From positions 2,748,991-2,812,990 of the forward strand of contig JASKMD010000003.1 in the NCBI GenBank assembly GCA_030144725.1: a DNA stretch of 64,000 nucleotides, written 5' to 3'. Shown piece after piece: positions 15,709 through 28,754 of the stretch; the first letter of the stretch is position 1; every line of letters starts with the position of its first letter. The stretch is from Haematococcus lacustris (lineage: Eukaryota; Chlorophyta; Chlorophyceae; Chlamydomonadales; Haematococcaceae). Under the pieces are notes generated by a model, which did no database searches, had not been told where the DNA came from, and saw only the letters and a list, made by a program, of their open reading frames with translations. The translations under genes and the position numbers were made by a program.

Positions 15709-18700
15709 TCACTTATAACCCTCTCTTGATTTTGGTAGACCCCTCCTGGTCATGGGGCAAGATGTGTTGGGGCTGGAGGTCAGGGGAGGGGTGGAGGCAA
15801 GGGGGGAGCCAGGGGCAGGGGGTGGACCCAGCTCTGACTCAGCAGTCTGGGTTGGGGGCAGGGGGGTCACGGTCCCCTCCAGAGGGCCGGGGCGTGGCTG
15901 GGGGCGAGGCGCCTGGCCAGGGCCCGGGGTTTGGGTGCCTGGGTGTGGGGAGCCTGGGTTGCGTGTACTGATGGCATCAAAGCTGGGGTCAGGGGCTGGG
16001 GTGGGGCTTGCAGGTGGTGGAGCAAGCAGCCTGGACACTGGCAGGAGGGGGGCGATACTGGGGCTGCCAAATGCTGTTTTAGCTCCAGCAACCCCTGCAG
16101 CAGCATACTTGCCACTGGGGCGCACTGGAGCATGCCTTGGCTGTGCTTTCATAAGATAGCCCGTAGGAGCTGAGCCCACCTGGGCCAGGCCAGCATGCTC
16201 AGCAGGTGTTGAGGCACCACAGCTGCTGGCCAGGGGGCTGAAGCACACCCCTGCCTCCACCAGGGTGGTTGAGGCCCTGCGCTGGGGATCCCTGGGGGCT
16301 GAGCGTGGCAGCAGGGCGGTGCTGCCTGACCGCTGGGGCGGGGGCCGGGGGCCCAGGCTGCTGGAGCAGGGGGTGAGGCTCCGAAAGCGTGAAGAGGACC
16401 TAGGTGACTCAGCCTGGATGTGATGGAGCTGATCTAAGATGTGGGAGTCTGAGTCAAACACCGGGTTGCTGCTTTGAGGGGCCTCAGCAGAAGGTAGGCT
16501 GAGGTGTGGGTGGCTGGGGCAGGGCGAGGCTGGCTGGGGTGGCTCAGGAATCACAATAGAGCAAGGTAGCAGCAGTGGGGCTGTCTGGGTAGCAGCAGCT
16601 TGTCCTCCTTTTGGCACCTGGACGGCCTGCTCCTCCCCCTCCCTCCTCTCCTCCTCTTCCTCCTCCTCCTCCTTGAGATCAGGCATGGGCTCCATGTCGT
16701 GGCGTACACTGCTGCCAGGCAGGCAGTCCCACAGCGGCGTGCTGGCACCCGCAGCTGCCCCAGCTGGCGCCCCTGCCTCTCTGGACATCCTCCTGGAGCT
16801 GGAGAGGGGTGGTGCAGCCTCTGCACCTGGCGGCAAGCTCCCCAGGGCGATGTTCATGACCAGGGTGTCCATACTGGGCATAGAGGACTGGCTGTGGCTG
16901 GCTAGGGTGTTGCAGGCGCTGTCCCCCAGCAGGCTGATGCAGGAGGCCTCAGTGTCCAGGCCGCTGGTCAGGGCTGACTGCGGCGCGTCAGGCATGCCCA
17001 GCATGTGCTCGTCGCCCCTGACTGCCAGGGACGCCATGAGGTGCTCTGCAGTGCCGCCCACACCAGCCGGGCCCCACGCCTGGCTGCTAGGAGTGCGGCG
17101 CTGGGACCTAGCCAGGGGGCTGCTGGCCCCCAGAGGGGCCCGGAAGGTCAGGGCTGAGCCAGGCCGGGGGGAGCTGCGGGGGCTGCTGCACTCATCTGAC
17201 CTCACGGCCGAGTCTAACTGAACCGTGGAGCCAGGCAAGGTCAGCAGGCTGCAGCCCTGGGCAGGAGGCCCTGACCCCACGGCTGGCTTGGCTATGTTGG
17301 CTGCTGGGCTGGCCTTGCAAGGGCTGGCCTGGCCAGGTGGTGAGCTGGCAGTTGGGGGAGGGGCGGGTGAGGGGCCGGCCACCCCTGGCCCCGTGTGGCT
17401 TGTGTAGGGGGCTGTGGTGGGGTCGGCCAGGCTGGCCATCATGGCGGACAAGTCCCCTGACACGGGACTGTCTAGGGGCTGGCAGCTGAGGTGGAGGGTG
17501 GAGAGCGAGCTGTTGTGTACACTGCTGCCCAGCTGCTCACTGGGGGGAAGCAGCCAGCTGTTGGTGTCCCAGGTATCCACTGCTGCCACACCGCCAGGAC
17601 CCATGACAGCAGCAGCAGCAGCAGCAGCAGCAGCTTGTTGCAGCGCCACCAGGCTTGTTGACGACTTGCAGCGGGCTGCGCTGTCCACAAGGGCGGCACT
17701 GCCGGTGGGCAGGGTGTCAGGCGGGGCTCCCGCGGTGGAGGTGCGGCGCATGCGGGTCACCTCCTCAGCCATCAGGTAGGTGTGCATCAGGCCCTTGCCT
17801 GGGCAGGGCACAGCAGCAGGCAGCAGCAGCCCAGATCAGCTCAGGCTGCCAGGCTCCTCTACTGCTCCCCTCCTTGCACTGCCCACTGACCCCTGCTGCC
17901 CTCTGCTCTGATGGTGGGACTAACAGCGGCCTGCACTGGGGCTGGCCAGGCTGGCTGACAGGGCCACCCACCCTTGACCTGCACACCGCCAGTGGGCTGC
18001 CAGCGTGAGGGGCGGGGGTCGCGCAGCAGCTCGTAGGTGGCCTGCGACACCTGGATGCGACCTGCAGGGCACACAGCCAGGCCAGCAGGCAACCGCAAGG
18101 CTGGAGCTGAGGGCACGGTAGCTGCAGCACAGCAGGTGTGGGTCTGCTGCCCCTGGCTCAGTGGCTCTTCCTGGCCCTGGCAGCGTCAAGGGCTATGTGG
18201 AGGTGCAGCTCAACATGCTGTGCACCGCTGCCTGCCTGCTGCTCACCTGGCACGCTGGTTGACTCCATGCGGCTGGCTGTATTCATGGTGTCGCCACTGC
18301 AAGGCGCAGGGCGCAGCAGGCCTCAGCGCAGGGCCCAAGGCTGGCAACGGCCATGCTGCAGCACAAGCTAATCATGGTACAGGGGGCAACAGGTCAGGCT
18401 GCTGTGGGTGCCACTGGCAGGGGCTGCCACCCCACTCACAACAGGGAGAACTTGGGCAAGCGCGACCCCACCAAGCCTGAGACCACTGGCCCGCTGTGCA
18501 GCCCCGCCCTCAGCACCACAGGCTTGCCGGTGTTGGGCATCATCACAGTGGAGGCCACCTGGATGAAGGCAGTGAGGGACACGGCAGGAGCTCGCATGCC
18601 TGCCTGGCTGCACAGCCTGAGCTGCTGCGGGGCTGGAGGGGCAGCTGCCTACTGCCCAGCCGGCGGAACTGACCCGCATCATCTCGACAGCAAAGTTGAG

Positions 18701-21700
18701 TGCCCTGCGAGCCGCCTTGATCTTAGCGACCCGGGTGGGGCTGCCGCTGGCCACGGTCTTGAAGCCGTCCTCGTCCTCATCCAGCAGCCCGCCACAGATG
18801 ATGTAGCAGTCACCTGCGCAGCACAACCAGGCAGCCCATAAGGATGCCTCCCTGGCCTTGGCTGCTGCACACCACCCTTGCTTGCAGCAGTCTGTTCCTT
18901 TACACGCACCGCAACACCACAGCTGCACCCCCCAGGGGCAACCCACCTGCTGTTTCCACCTTGTACACATTGTGTTTGTCCAGGAGGCCATCCATCTTGG
19001 AGAAGAGCTCGTTCAAGAAAGACATGACCTGCAGCAGGCACCAATAGGGAGGAGGGTGTGTGGGCCTTGTGTATGTGCATCAAACAAGTTGAACAGATTC
19101 AGCCTGCTCAGCTCTGTCGAGGCGTTGACGCGGCTTCTCCCTCCCTGGCCCTACACTGGTCTGCTGGCCACACCTGGCCAGGCGTGCACTCCTTGCTGAA
19201 CGCGGTGAACCCCACAATGTCGGTGAACATGATGCTGCACAGCAGACATGGCCGGCAACCCACACTGCTTGCTTTGGTCCATCGCAGCATGGAGAGACTG
19301 TGATGAGAGGGGAGCTAGTGAGCCCTCACTCACGTCACACACTCGTGATGGGTAGCCAGCTTGGAGAGGTCCATGGTTGCCACGTTTTGCCACCCATTGC
19401 CACCACTGGCCTTCTCAGTAAGGTTTGAAGTGGCTCCATGAGAAGCAATTTGCTCCATGATATGCCTGCACAATGCAGCAAGCTATTGATGGCGCAATGT
19501 AAGCGGACCATTGCCCTTGTCTTGTGTTGCCTTGGCTTGTGACAAGTAACTGTGACTGACTTCATGTCGTACCTGGGTGATCCCCTGGCCCTGCTTGCCT
19601 GCCCCTGCCCAATGCCGTCCCCCCACCTCGGAAACATGGCCTCCAGCATCGTCATCTGTGCTGCAGTAAGGGCCATCAGCCGCTCCTCCACAGCGCTGCG
19701 CTCGCTCACATCTGTTTGCACTACCAGCAGCACCTACATGAGCAGTAGCAGAAACCCTGAGCCACATGTCAGCCCCATTTGCACTAGCGAAGGTAAACAA
19801 CCCACGCAAACAATGGTTAGAACAGCCCAACATGAGCGGAGCAGTACAACAGCGCGCAGAACGCACTGCTGGAGTAATGCAGCTGACGGCATGGCGCTGC
19901 GGCAAGAATGTAGGCAGCTGAGCCAGCTGAACTTGAAATGACAGCTGTCATATAGCAATGAGACAAGCAGGCGAGTAGCGAGGAAATATATTATTGTACG
20001 ACCAACGACTGGCTCAAGGCCGACAGGGCACTCGTTTAGTGTAACTATTCAGCAGCCATCAAGCGAACTTGCATAGCTGACCTCGTCTTTCCTCGCACGG
20101 ACAAATGAAAAAGCATACAGCAGTCGATTTGTAGTAAGCAGGCAGTTTCGGATGGACAGGTCTCACGGTGGCTGTAGCATCAATGCAAATGCATGTAAGT
20201 AAGGAGCGCTTTTGGCTCGACTAATGAGGTTGACATGGTTGACATAAGGTTGACATGGTTGTGACATGGATGTTGACAGGTTGTCTCATAAGGTGACCCG
20301 GTCGTACTAGATATTAGGTCATCTATTGGTCGGCGTTGCTTCCACAATAAGCGGTGTGAGCGTACCCGTCCGGCCCCAGCGCACTGGTCGCATCCACAAG
20401 CGTGTCATATTCTCAGTGGCCAATCCAACTGGTCAGCCGCGGCTAGCAAGAGGGCAGGCAATGGTACAACAAACAAAGAGCTTCTGCCGTCTGTGGTGAT
20501 GGAAAGAGCTGTGGCTAGAAGTTCAGCAGTACTTGGGACTTTCAGTACGGTTTGAAAAGCTTGGTACATGCCCATTGCAAGGCTTGCCCACGGGAGGTCG
20601 GCGATGGACGTGATGTCTCAAATAAGAACCAAACAACCGGGCAACATGTCTGCAAGTCCCACAACGGAGGTGCTTCTAGCAAGCGGCGAGTTGAAGGGAA
20701 CAACTTTGGCCCAGTACCGCCAAATGAGCGCGGATTGCCTGTGCCAGAGGCTTTGCAACGTGCAGTACGTTGCAGGTCCGGGCTGTTTCTCGCTACTTTG
20801 CAAACTCTCTTTCGCACAGTTGACAACGAGCATCTACAAGCAGTTTTTGACATGTTTTTGACAGTTTTTGACAGTTTTTCACATGCACTACACAGCTTGA
20901 GGACTTGCATCTTGATGTTAAGGAGCTTAAGTATAAGAAGCAATTAGTGAGGTTGTTGCAGGTAAGCGCCCAATTTAGCCAATTGCATGAGGGGAGGAAA
21001 GGCCAACCACCAGTTCCAAGCCTGACAGCCCATTCATACCACTGTTATAGATCCTTGATATATTGATATCCTTGCTCATTGCCAGATTGGTTTCGTGATC
21101 TGTTCGATGGCTGGAGGTTCGTTTGCTGGCAAGGGTGCGCCGCTTGTGAACTTCATCCTATTGAAGCCAGATGGTAGCATGCTCTGAACCAACCTACATT
21201 TAAATCACTACACTTAACCCACCTACAGAGCAGATAGGTCTTTTTGTTTGTGGCACAAATGAGCTTGTCTATGGCACACGCGCATCCACGGGCACACACA
21301 CGAGCAGCTGAGTTTCCTTCGATGTTTGTTGGGAGTGTTTTGTTTTTTAAATGATACATAGAAGTAGGGAACGGCCTTCGGGAATCGAACCCCAGTGGGA
21401 AGAGGACGACCTAGTGAGACCTGCTGACCAATATTAGATCTTGTGAGAACCAACGAGAAAAAACGCACTCTAAACGTAAGGCAGCCATACACATAAGTAG
21501 GCAGTTTTGCCTTGACAGGTTTCATGGTGGTCTGCCGCTAAGTTTGGTCTGGCTAGGGTTTTGTATGCATGCCTACCTTGTAAGGTTCACTTCTTTAGTT
21601 TTCCTTGTAACACTACATCGGATGCCTCGCATGTATACGTGCGGTTCTACATGCCAATCCTCAAATATGCAAGCTTCTGGTGTGTTGTTGTAGTCGTGGT

Positions 21701-24582
21701 AAGTTGGTTTCACTCGGCAAGGGAACTAGTGTTACTTGCATCTACCTTGTCTTTGAAACATCTTAGAACCTTGGCGTGTAAGGTGGGGCTTGGCAGACCC
21801 ACCTGCTGCTGTGTCTCTGGGTCTGTGACCGCCGTGACTGTCACCTCATGCAGGCTGGTGGGAAAACCCTCCGTATCCTGCTGACGAGCAGAGCTCCTCT
21901 CCTCAGCAGTCCCACCTCCCGCAGGTGCAGGCTCCTGTCTCGGCACCGCATCAAACCGCAAGCGCCTCTCTGTCTGCTGCCACTTACCTCCCTCTCCAAC
22001 CTCCACTGCCGTCTTTAGATCACTGGTGCCGAAGCAGTGAAGACTGTGGCCATGAGACTCTGATGCCTCTGTACTCGCAGCCTGGCTGCCTGGCGCCGGT
22101 ACACCCGACCTTGACTGCAGCAGTGAGCTCCTGACTGGCACTGGCTGCCCTGCATCTGCCGGTGGTACTGTCTGGCCTGGGTGGCCGGCGCCATCCTTGG
22201 GTTCACTGCTTGCCCGCCTGCCTGTGCTGTGGGCCTCTCGGTCCACCATGCTGAGCAGTGAGAGCAGGCGCTGGCGGGGGCCAGACACAGGCAGAGGGGT
22301 GCCTGCTCCACTGCACGCTGCACTGCTGCCCCTAACGCTGTCCTCACTACCAGAGCGCTGCTTCAGTGAGACATGGCCCAGAGAGACTTGTGAAGAAGGG
22401 TGGCGGGAGGGGAGGGTGTGGGAGGTGGTGGGTGGGGCTGGGGAGGCGGGCGGGGTATGGAACATGCGGGGGCTGTCACGCAGCTGCTGGGTGCGGAGGG
22501 AGGCCAAGGCATGGGCTCCAGGGGCATCATGGGGAGCGGGGGAGTCGAGGCTGGACACGCTGGACCTGGCCTTGGGAGGAGGAGGGTTGCTCAGAGCTTG
22601 TGTCAGCCAGCTGCAGGCAGGGGTGCAGCAAGGAAAAGGTTGCTGTCACACATGAACTGCATGGCAGCGGGTGTGGGAGCAGCAGGTAGGCTGACAGAGG
22701 AGCTCTGGCTCACCAGCCTGCCTGCAAGTGAGCCCACCTGCTGCTAGCCTTGCGGGACACCTGCTTGCGTACAGGCGCCTTGCGCACAAAAGGGGCAGGG
22801 TGAGGGTACGGGCTTTGAACGCATGGCGCAGATGTCTTGTCCCACACCTGGCTGGTGAGAGGCTCAGCCGGCAGGGCCTGGCGCCTTTGGGGCTGTGCCT
22901 TGGCGGTGAAGCTGGGCAGGGAGCGGGCCACAGCACACATGCTGGGCTGGGAGGCCTCTGGCAGGCCATTGTTGGATGTCTGCCATGGCGTCCGGGCCCT
23001 GGGCCGGTGGCCTGCCGTGATGCTGGCTGCGGCTGCGGCCATAGCAGGTGCCACCATCAGCATGCCCATTGCCTTGGCCATGCTGGCGTCTGCCGCAGCT
23101 GAGAGCACAGAACTGTTTCGGGCCAGGCACATGGACATGCGGTGTGGGGCTGCAGGGCCACTGGGCGCCTCCACCGCCAGCAGCTCCGGCACCCTCACCA
23201 CCTGGGACCACACGTCTGCGCCCACCACCACAGTCTCCAGCAGCTCCTCCAACACCTCAGGCTGCAGCTGCAGCAGGTCAGCCAGGAAGCTGCTGCTGGT
23301 CTTCACTTTGCCTGGGTTGGAGGCTTGCGCACTGGCTGCTGCGGCCCGGGCGGCGGGGCTGCCAGTGTACTGGAGGCTGCTGGCGTTCTGGTACAGGATC
23401 TGCAGGCAGGCCAGGGCTGGGCAGGTGAGCCACTGCGGGGCAGGGTTGCGACCTCCTACACCACCCCACTCCACCCTGGGCGGCAGTCCAACAGCTAGCG
23501 CCCAGGCAGTGCGGGGCACTGGCCCTCACCTGGCCCTCCACCGTGCACAGTGTGACCAGGCTGGGCAGCGCGTCCAGGGTGGACACCAGGCGCAGCAGGC
23601 GGGCACTCAGGCCCACAGCCAGGGCACCAGGAGGCTGGGCCTTGTGGGCCTTGGAGCTAGCTTCCTGCTGCACGCTGTCGGCGCTGTCCTGCACAGTGCT
23701 GCCAGACCTGTGCGCTGCCATGCCCAGGGCTGAAACAGATGTGTGCTGCACCAGGATGGCGGGCACAGGGGCAGCGCCCGGCTCTGGCGGCTGCCAGCTG
23801 GTCATACTGAGGCTGAGGGCATGCAGGGGGCTGGCCAGGGCTGGGAGGGCTGCTGCAGCATCAGGCGGCAACTGTACCAACAGCAGTCTGCCAGCTTGCC
23901 CAGCGGCTGCCGTGCCAAGGCTAGACCTTCGTAGCAGCCCGCTGCCCTGCCTCCTGGTCACAACTGGCCCTGAAGCGCCTGTGGCCACCGAATCTATGCC
24001 TGCTGCTGTGCTCCCTTCGGGAATGACTTGAGGTGGAAGCAGGGCCGCAAAACTTTCCAGCTGGGCTGCAAAAGCTGGGTCCCATTCCAGCAGGACTTGC
24101 ATCAACCTGGACAGGCAGGAAAAAACGTCGCGATAGATACTAACCTTGCAAAGACGGCTGACAGGTCTCGTAGGGTGCTCGCAGAACCTCTTATCCTGTG
24201 ATAATGATCCTGCGTACTGCTTGCCAGCTCACCTAGCAAGCTGCTTCGGATGACGCGCCCCCATGCTGTGCAGCTTGACCTCCGCGATGTACAATCGGTG
24301 CTTGCCGCAGTTGATGCAGCCAACTCTGCCGTGTGACATGCTCGACGATGCAACAAGGACAATAGTGGTGGTTCCGGGAGAAGATTCGCTGGTCCGCTGC
24401 TGCTGGTCGGCACTTGGCCAGGCGGACTTCATCTTCAAGGGCTGGGGGAGATGTTCGACTTCCGAGCGGCTGTGAATTGCATCAACTCCGTTCTCTGAGT
24501 CTCTCCTTGCAGCCTCCCAGGTACCTAGGCTGCCGAAAGCTTGTTCTGTGTGGATAGCCTGCCTAGAGGCACACGAGCCCAT
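15709..24582 (-). CDS. PAS-domain class III nucleotidyl (probably guanylyl) cyclase
   Basis: Exons right to left: 24582-24233, 24106-23530, 23399-22738, 22610-21803, 19733-19627, 19465-19334, 19234-19176, 19028-18947, 18813-18674, 18558-18440, 18296-18247, 18061-17972, 17798-15709. The start MGSCASRQ has Gly2 and Cys4 and fits N-myristoylation plus palmitoylation, so the enzyme may be membrane-anchored without a transmembrane helix. A PAS domain follows (VTLCTVEGQ, ILYQNASSLQYTG, TVTAVTDPETQQQ, VLLVVQTDVSERSAVEERL), then a helical linker (MLEAMFPRHIMEQIA) and the cyclase domain: FTDIVGFTAFSKECTPGQV, VYKVETAGDCYII, RAGLHSGPVVSGLVG, FSLFGDTMNTASRMEST, VSQATYELL. Both metal aspartates are present. 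Glu in KVETAGD is the guanylyl-type specificity residue; the Cys of guanylyl cyclases is Ser (KFSLFGD). The last exon adds a 695-codon Ser/Pro-rich tail without a domain. Intron 19734-21802 is unusually long. Confidence 0.9.
19734..21802. other. 2.07-kb cyclase intron without a recognised gene
   Basis: This intron splits the PAS domain between ETQQQ and VLLVVQ. Its base composition is more AT-rich than its surroundings. Two diverged direct copies of GGCAGTTT...GACAGGT(T/C)TCA(T/C)GGTGG occur near 20148 and 21501, about 1.35 kb apart, which may mark the ends of an old insertion. I see no coding domain. Confidence 0.5.
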
Positions 24583-25839
24583 TCCGGCGGGACGACAGGC
24601 TCAACTTTGCTTCTTTGCTTACACCGTAGGCATAGGGTGCAGCAGGGTCGTATGTGGGCTGTAGGGGTTTAATGTGTATGTGGGAAGGAAGTCGTAGGAT
24701 TCATGAATCTCGCACCGTCCATGATGGTAATCATATTTCCGGTCTCGTTGCCCTCTCTCAGAGTCTCTGCCTGCCGCTTGTTACATGAAACATTGTAATG
24801 TCGCGTTACATGTTACATTCCGTGTACGTACATTGCCGGTCATGTTTCAAACCTTGGCTCGCCCTGGCATGCAGCAGCCATGGACTAAAAACACGATCAA
24901 AAATTGTTGATCTCTCTCTCACAGTTGCACAACGCACGTCTCCTCTACAACTAGGGGCTGCGTCATCTGTAATCCGGATATGATTTCCAGGCCAAAAGTA
25001 TTTCTCTGCCCCTACCACCATTTGTAGGTGGGACGATAGACGTTGGCATCAAACGCATGCCCTTATGTAAGCAACAGCTTAAGCATTGCCTAATGCACAA
25101 ATCACAATGCTACAGGCTGCTGGGCCTGGGCCTTGGGTGCTCGATCTCGCAGCCGCTGGAAGCCTCTCGCAGCCGCTGGAAGCCTAGGGCAGGAGCCGCT
25201 GCACGGTGTGGCCACCAGCACATCTCCACACGCGATATGGGGCCCTTCCTGCCCGCTAGAGGCTGAGTGCTGAGTTGCAGTCCTTGTCCCAGGATTGGCC
25301 TGGTTCAACCAGGGCACCACATGAGGCCCCGCACTGGCGCCTCGCACCGCTGGCTCCGGGCTGGGCGCACCAGGCGGAGGTCTTCAGGCCTGGTGGCCTC
25401 GCCCCGCACTGGCGCCCCGCACTGGCGCCCCGCACTAGCGCTTGCTCCAGGCCTACCGCGACAAACAGTCCTGCACCTGACCTGGCCGTTGCTTTCAGCA
25501 TTCAAGCCTGGTGGGCTCGCTGCGGTCCAGCTGCGCTTCACAGGGCTGGGGCTAATCACGGTTGAGCTGACCCGGCTAGTGCTGAGCTCATTTACTGTCC
25601 ACCTTGCCAGGCAGCCTGCTTGCCGCTGTTGGGCTGCTCCACCACCTTGCGGCAGGCCTGCATCACGGCCTTGGGCCCCTGCCCACCCCCGGGTGCCAAT
25701 GCCAGCATTGCCAACGAACACCATTAGCTGCTTGTACAAACACCACTAGCCGCTTGCATGTCCCTCACCGCTGCTTGTGTGTTCACTACCGCTGCTGGGA
25801 CTCAATTGCTGCCTCCTCCACCTGCATGGTACACAAGAC
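24583..25839. other. upstream region of the cyclase gene, no supported gene
   Basis: No recognisable coding sequence. The cyclase promoter should lie at its left end, read on the minus strand. Short tandem units based on CCCGCACTGGCG occur at 25330-25442. Confidence 0.5.
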
Positions 25840-27500
25840 ACAAGCGGATGATATCTTGGGAAGGACGGGGGACGCAACACTCCTATCAGGTCACACGGAG
25901 TGCAGTCATCAGCCTCGGGCCCTGGCTACAGTCATCAGCCTCGGGTACCATTGGCACTCCCACCCTCAAGAAGTAGCGCTCCAGGACCCTCTCTTGCGCA
26001 CCGTACGACGCGCACCGTACGTGTAGGTTCTCCTCCCACACTTCAACCCAGGTGGTCAGGGTGTTGGTTGCCTGGCCTAGCGACCACCTCCCGCGTGTTG
26101 ACCAGCTGCTTGGCAAGGGCGTTGGTGGTGGTGGTGTCGCCCATCAGTACTGTCTTGTCCAACTCAATCAGCTTGACTGTGATGTCAATGTTGTCAAGGT
26201 CTTTTTGAATGTTTTCACTTCTTCACACGACTTCTTCACACAACTTATCATGATGAGTTCTTCCTCCCCTACAAGTAGAAGCTTGGCCACCTCCTTGGTG
26301 ATACTGTACTTGGAGCGGGCTCCATTGGCCCAAAGCTTGGCATAACGCTCTGCAAACCAATGCATAGCATGACGCATGGGGCTGAGGGCATCATGGCAAG
26401 CCCACACATGAGGGATAACAAGCCACACCCTTCAACATGGGCATCACCTGGCTTTGCGCATGATATGTTGGGAAGGACAGGGGACACTACACTCCTTGCA
26501 GGTCGCACGGAGGGCAGTCATAAGCCTTGGGCCCTGCCCCACCCCCCCATACCATTGGCACTCCCACCTTCAGGAATAGCGCTCCAGAATACTCTCTTGC
26601 GCACCGTATGATCTGAGCCTCTGCTCTGCCCACTCAGAGTGCAGGTTCTCCTCCCACACATCATCCCAGGTGGCCAGGGTGCTGGTTGCCTGGCTTAGCG
26701 ACCTGCTCCCGCGTGTTGATCAGCTGCTTGGCAAGGACGTTGGTGGTGTCGCTGTCGCCCATCAGTACTGTCTTGTCCGACTCAACCACATTGGCCGTGA
26801 TGTCAGCATTGTCAGGGTCTTTTTGCATATTTTCACTTCTTCACACGACTTCTTCACACAACTTATCATGATGAGTTCTTCCTCCCCTACAAGTAGAAGC
26901 TTGGCCACCTCCTTGGTGATACTGTACTTGGAGCGGGCTCCATTGGCCCAAAGCTTGGCATAACGCTCTGCAAACCAATGCATAGCATGACGCATGGGGC
27001 TGAGGGCATCATGGCAAGCCCACACATGAGGGATAACAAGCCACACCCTTCAACATGGGCATCACCTGGCTTTGCGCATGATATGTTGGGAAGGACAGGG
27101 GACACTACACTCCTTGCAGGTCGCACGGAGGGCAGTCATAAGCCTTGGGCCCTGCCCCACCCCCCCATACCATTGGCACTCCCACCTTCAGGAATAGCGC
27201 TCCAGAATACTCTCTTGCGCACCGTATGATCTGAGCCTCTGCTCTGCCCACTCAGAGTGCAGGTTCTCCTCCCACACATCGTCCCAGGTGGCCAGGGTGC
27301 TGGTTGCCTGGCTTAGCGACCTGCTCCCGCGTGTTGATCAGCTGCTTGGCAAGGACGTTGGTGGTGTCGCTGTCGCCCATCAGTACTGTCTTGTCCGACT
27401 CAACCACATTGGCCGTGATGTCAGCATTGTCAGGGTCTTTTTGCATATTTTCACCTTACAATGTTTTCACGACTTCTTCATACGACTTATCATGATGAGT
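25840..27500. repeat. 618-bp tandem repeat, about 2.7 copies
   Basis: CCCAGGTGG(C/T)CAGGGTG recurs at about 26047, 26665 and 27283, exactly 618 bases apart. The last two full units are nearly identical over their length, while the first (from about 25840) is more diverged. Frames on the minus strand (for example YSITKEVAKLLLVGEEELI) repeat with the unit and match no family I know. Whether the unit was once an exon of a gene or is a satellite cannot be decided from the sequence. Confidence 0.85.
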
Positions 27501-28126
27501 TCTTCCTCAGCTTTCACGACTTCGGTTCACACCTGCACAACGCATAGTTCCACTAGAACTAGAAGCATGGCCACCTGGGCGTGTGGAACCTTCACAGCAC
27601 ATGGCGCAAGTTCCCACAGCCCATGCAGCACCAAGTTGCGTCTCCACCTCAAGGTATCTTCCTTGGCGTGTCCCACCTCACCATAGGCAGGAGGGTAGCA
27701 GCTGGCACCACCTTCCCCTGTTCCAGCTGTGGGGTGGACTGCACATGCTACAGCTGGCACTAGCTGCAACCGCCACCCAAGGGTAGACTGTTCCAATCCC
27801 AGGTTGGGATGTAGGTGCCACAACGCCGGTTGCGTCGGAGCTGTCACAGACACCTGCCAAGCGTAAGCGCATACACACGAGTGATACCTGGAGAGCCGAT
27901 TAACGCCAAACCAGATTGTGGGGATCACAACCTCTCCCATCCCCACATGTGACATGTATGCCAACAGCCGCCGTGTCACATTGCCACATTGCCACATCCT
28001 CCGATCCGACTGCTGCTGCCGACGCGCTTGGTAGTGTAAAGTAGCTAAAGCTAGACGGTCTTCATGCCCCGCAACGGCTCATAATTTTAAGGCTGCTTTT
28101 GATGCTTTGCTGAGCACAGCCTACCG

Positions 28127-28172
28127 CCTAGCTAACCCTAACCCTCCCCTGAACCTAACCCTAACCCCCCAG
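28127..28172. repeat. telomere-like CCCTAA patch
   Basis: Degenerate CCCTAA units (AACCCTAACCC, AACCTAACCCTAACCC) occur in a region without a recognised gene. Sequence 27501-28750 otherwise shows nothing I can name. Confidence 0.65.
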
Positions 28173-28754
28173 ATGAGTATAGATAGTGGAAAGGTAGGCG
28201 CGTGGGTGGTCTCGTTGCGATGTAATCAACTTGCTACATGGCGCAAGGAGTGCAAAGTTGCAACCGTCCTTCTCCTAGGGGTCGGTCCCCTGTCACTTGG
28301 GGCCGCCCTTCGGTGCCCACAAAGTTGGCCTGACCGGCCCACACAGCATAGCAGGCAAGGGGACAGGATGGGGAGGGGTGCGATCAGCTCCCTGGAAGAT
28401 AGGCACGGCATCGTGGTCTCAGGCAGCGACCCAGGCGGTGGCGACACTGTGATGCTGGCCATAGGCCTCCTGAGAGAGCATGGCAACATTGAGTATGTGT
28501 CCAGTCTGCAACATGCAACAGCTGGACAGCCTACCCAACGCCAGCCCCAAGGGCATTGGCTGGCTGCAGTGTTGAAGATTTCAGCCTGACGCCACGCTGG
28601 GCCAACCTAGGGGGTTTACTTGCTTTGACATGTTTGAAGTGCACAAAGCGGCTCGACTTTTGCAGCTGTGGAAACTTTCTCGCATCTACAACATCATCAT
28701 AAAAAGGGCTCAATCCCCGCACGAATGACTAGCTTGACGAATGGCAAGATGTGC

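Noticed and set aside
21365..21450. tRNA-like segment on the minus strand with GGTTCGATTCC (B box) and GGTCAGCAGG (A-box-like)
   Set aside because: The would-be acceptor strand AGGCCGT has no partner at the 5' side or nearby, and the T stem has a G-G mismatch. At most it is a tRNA-derived SINE remnant.
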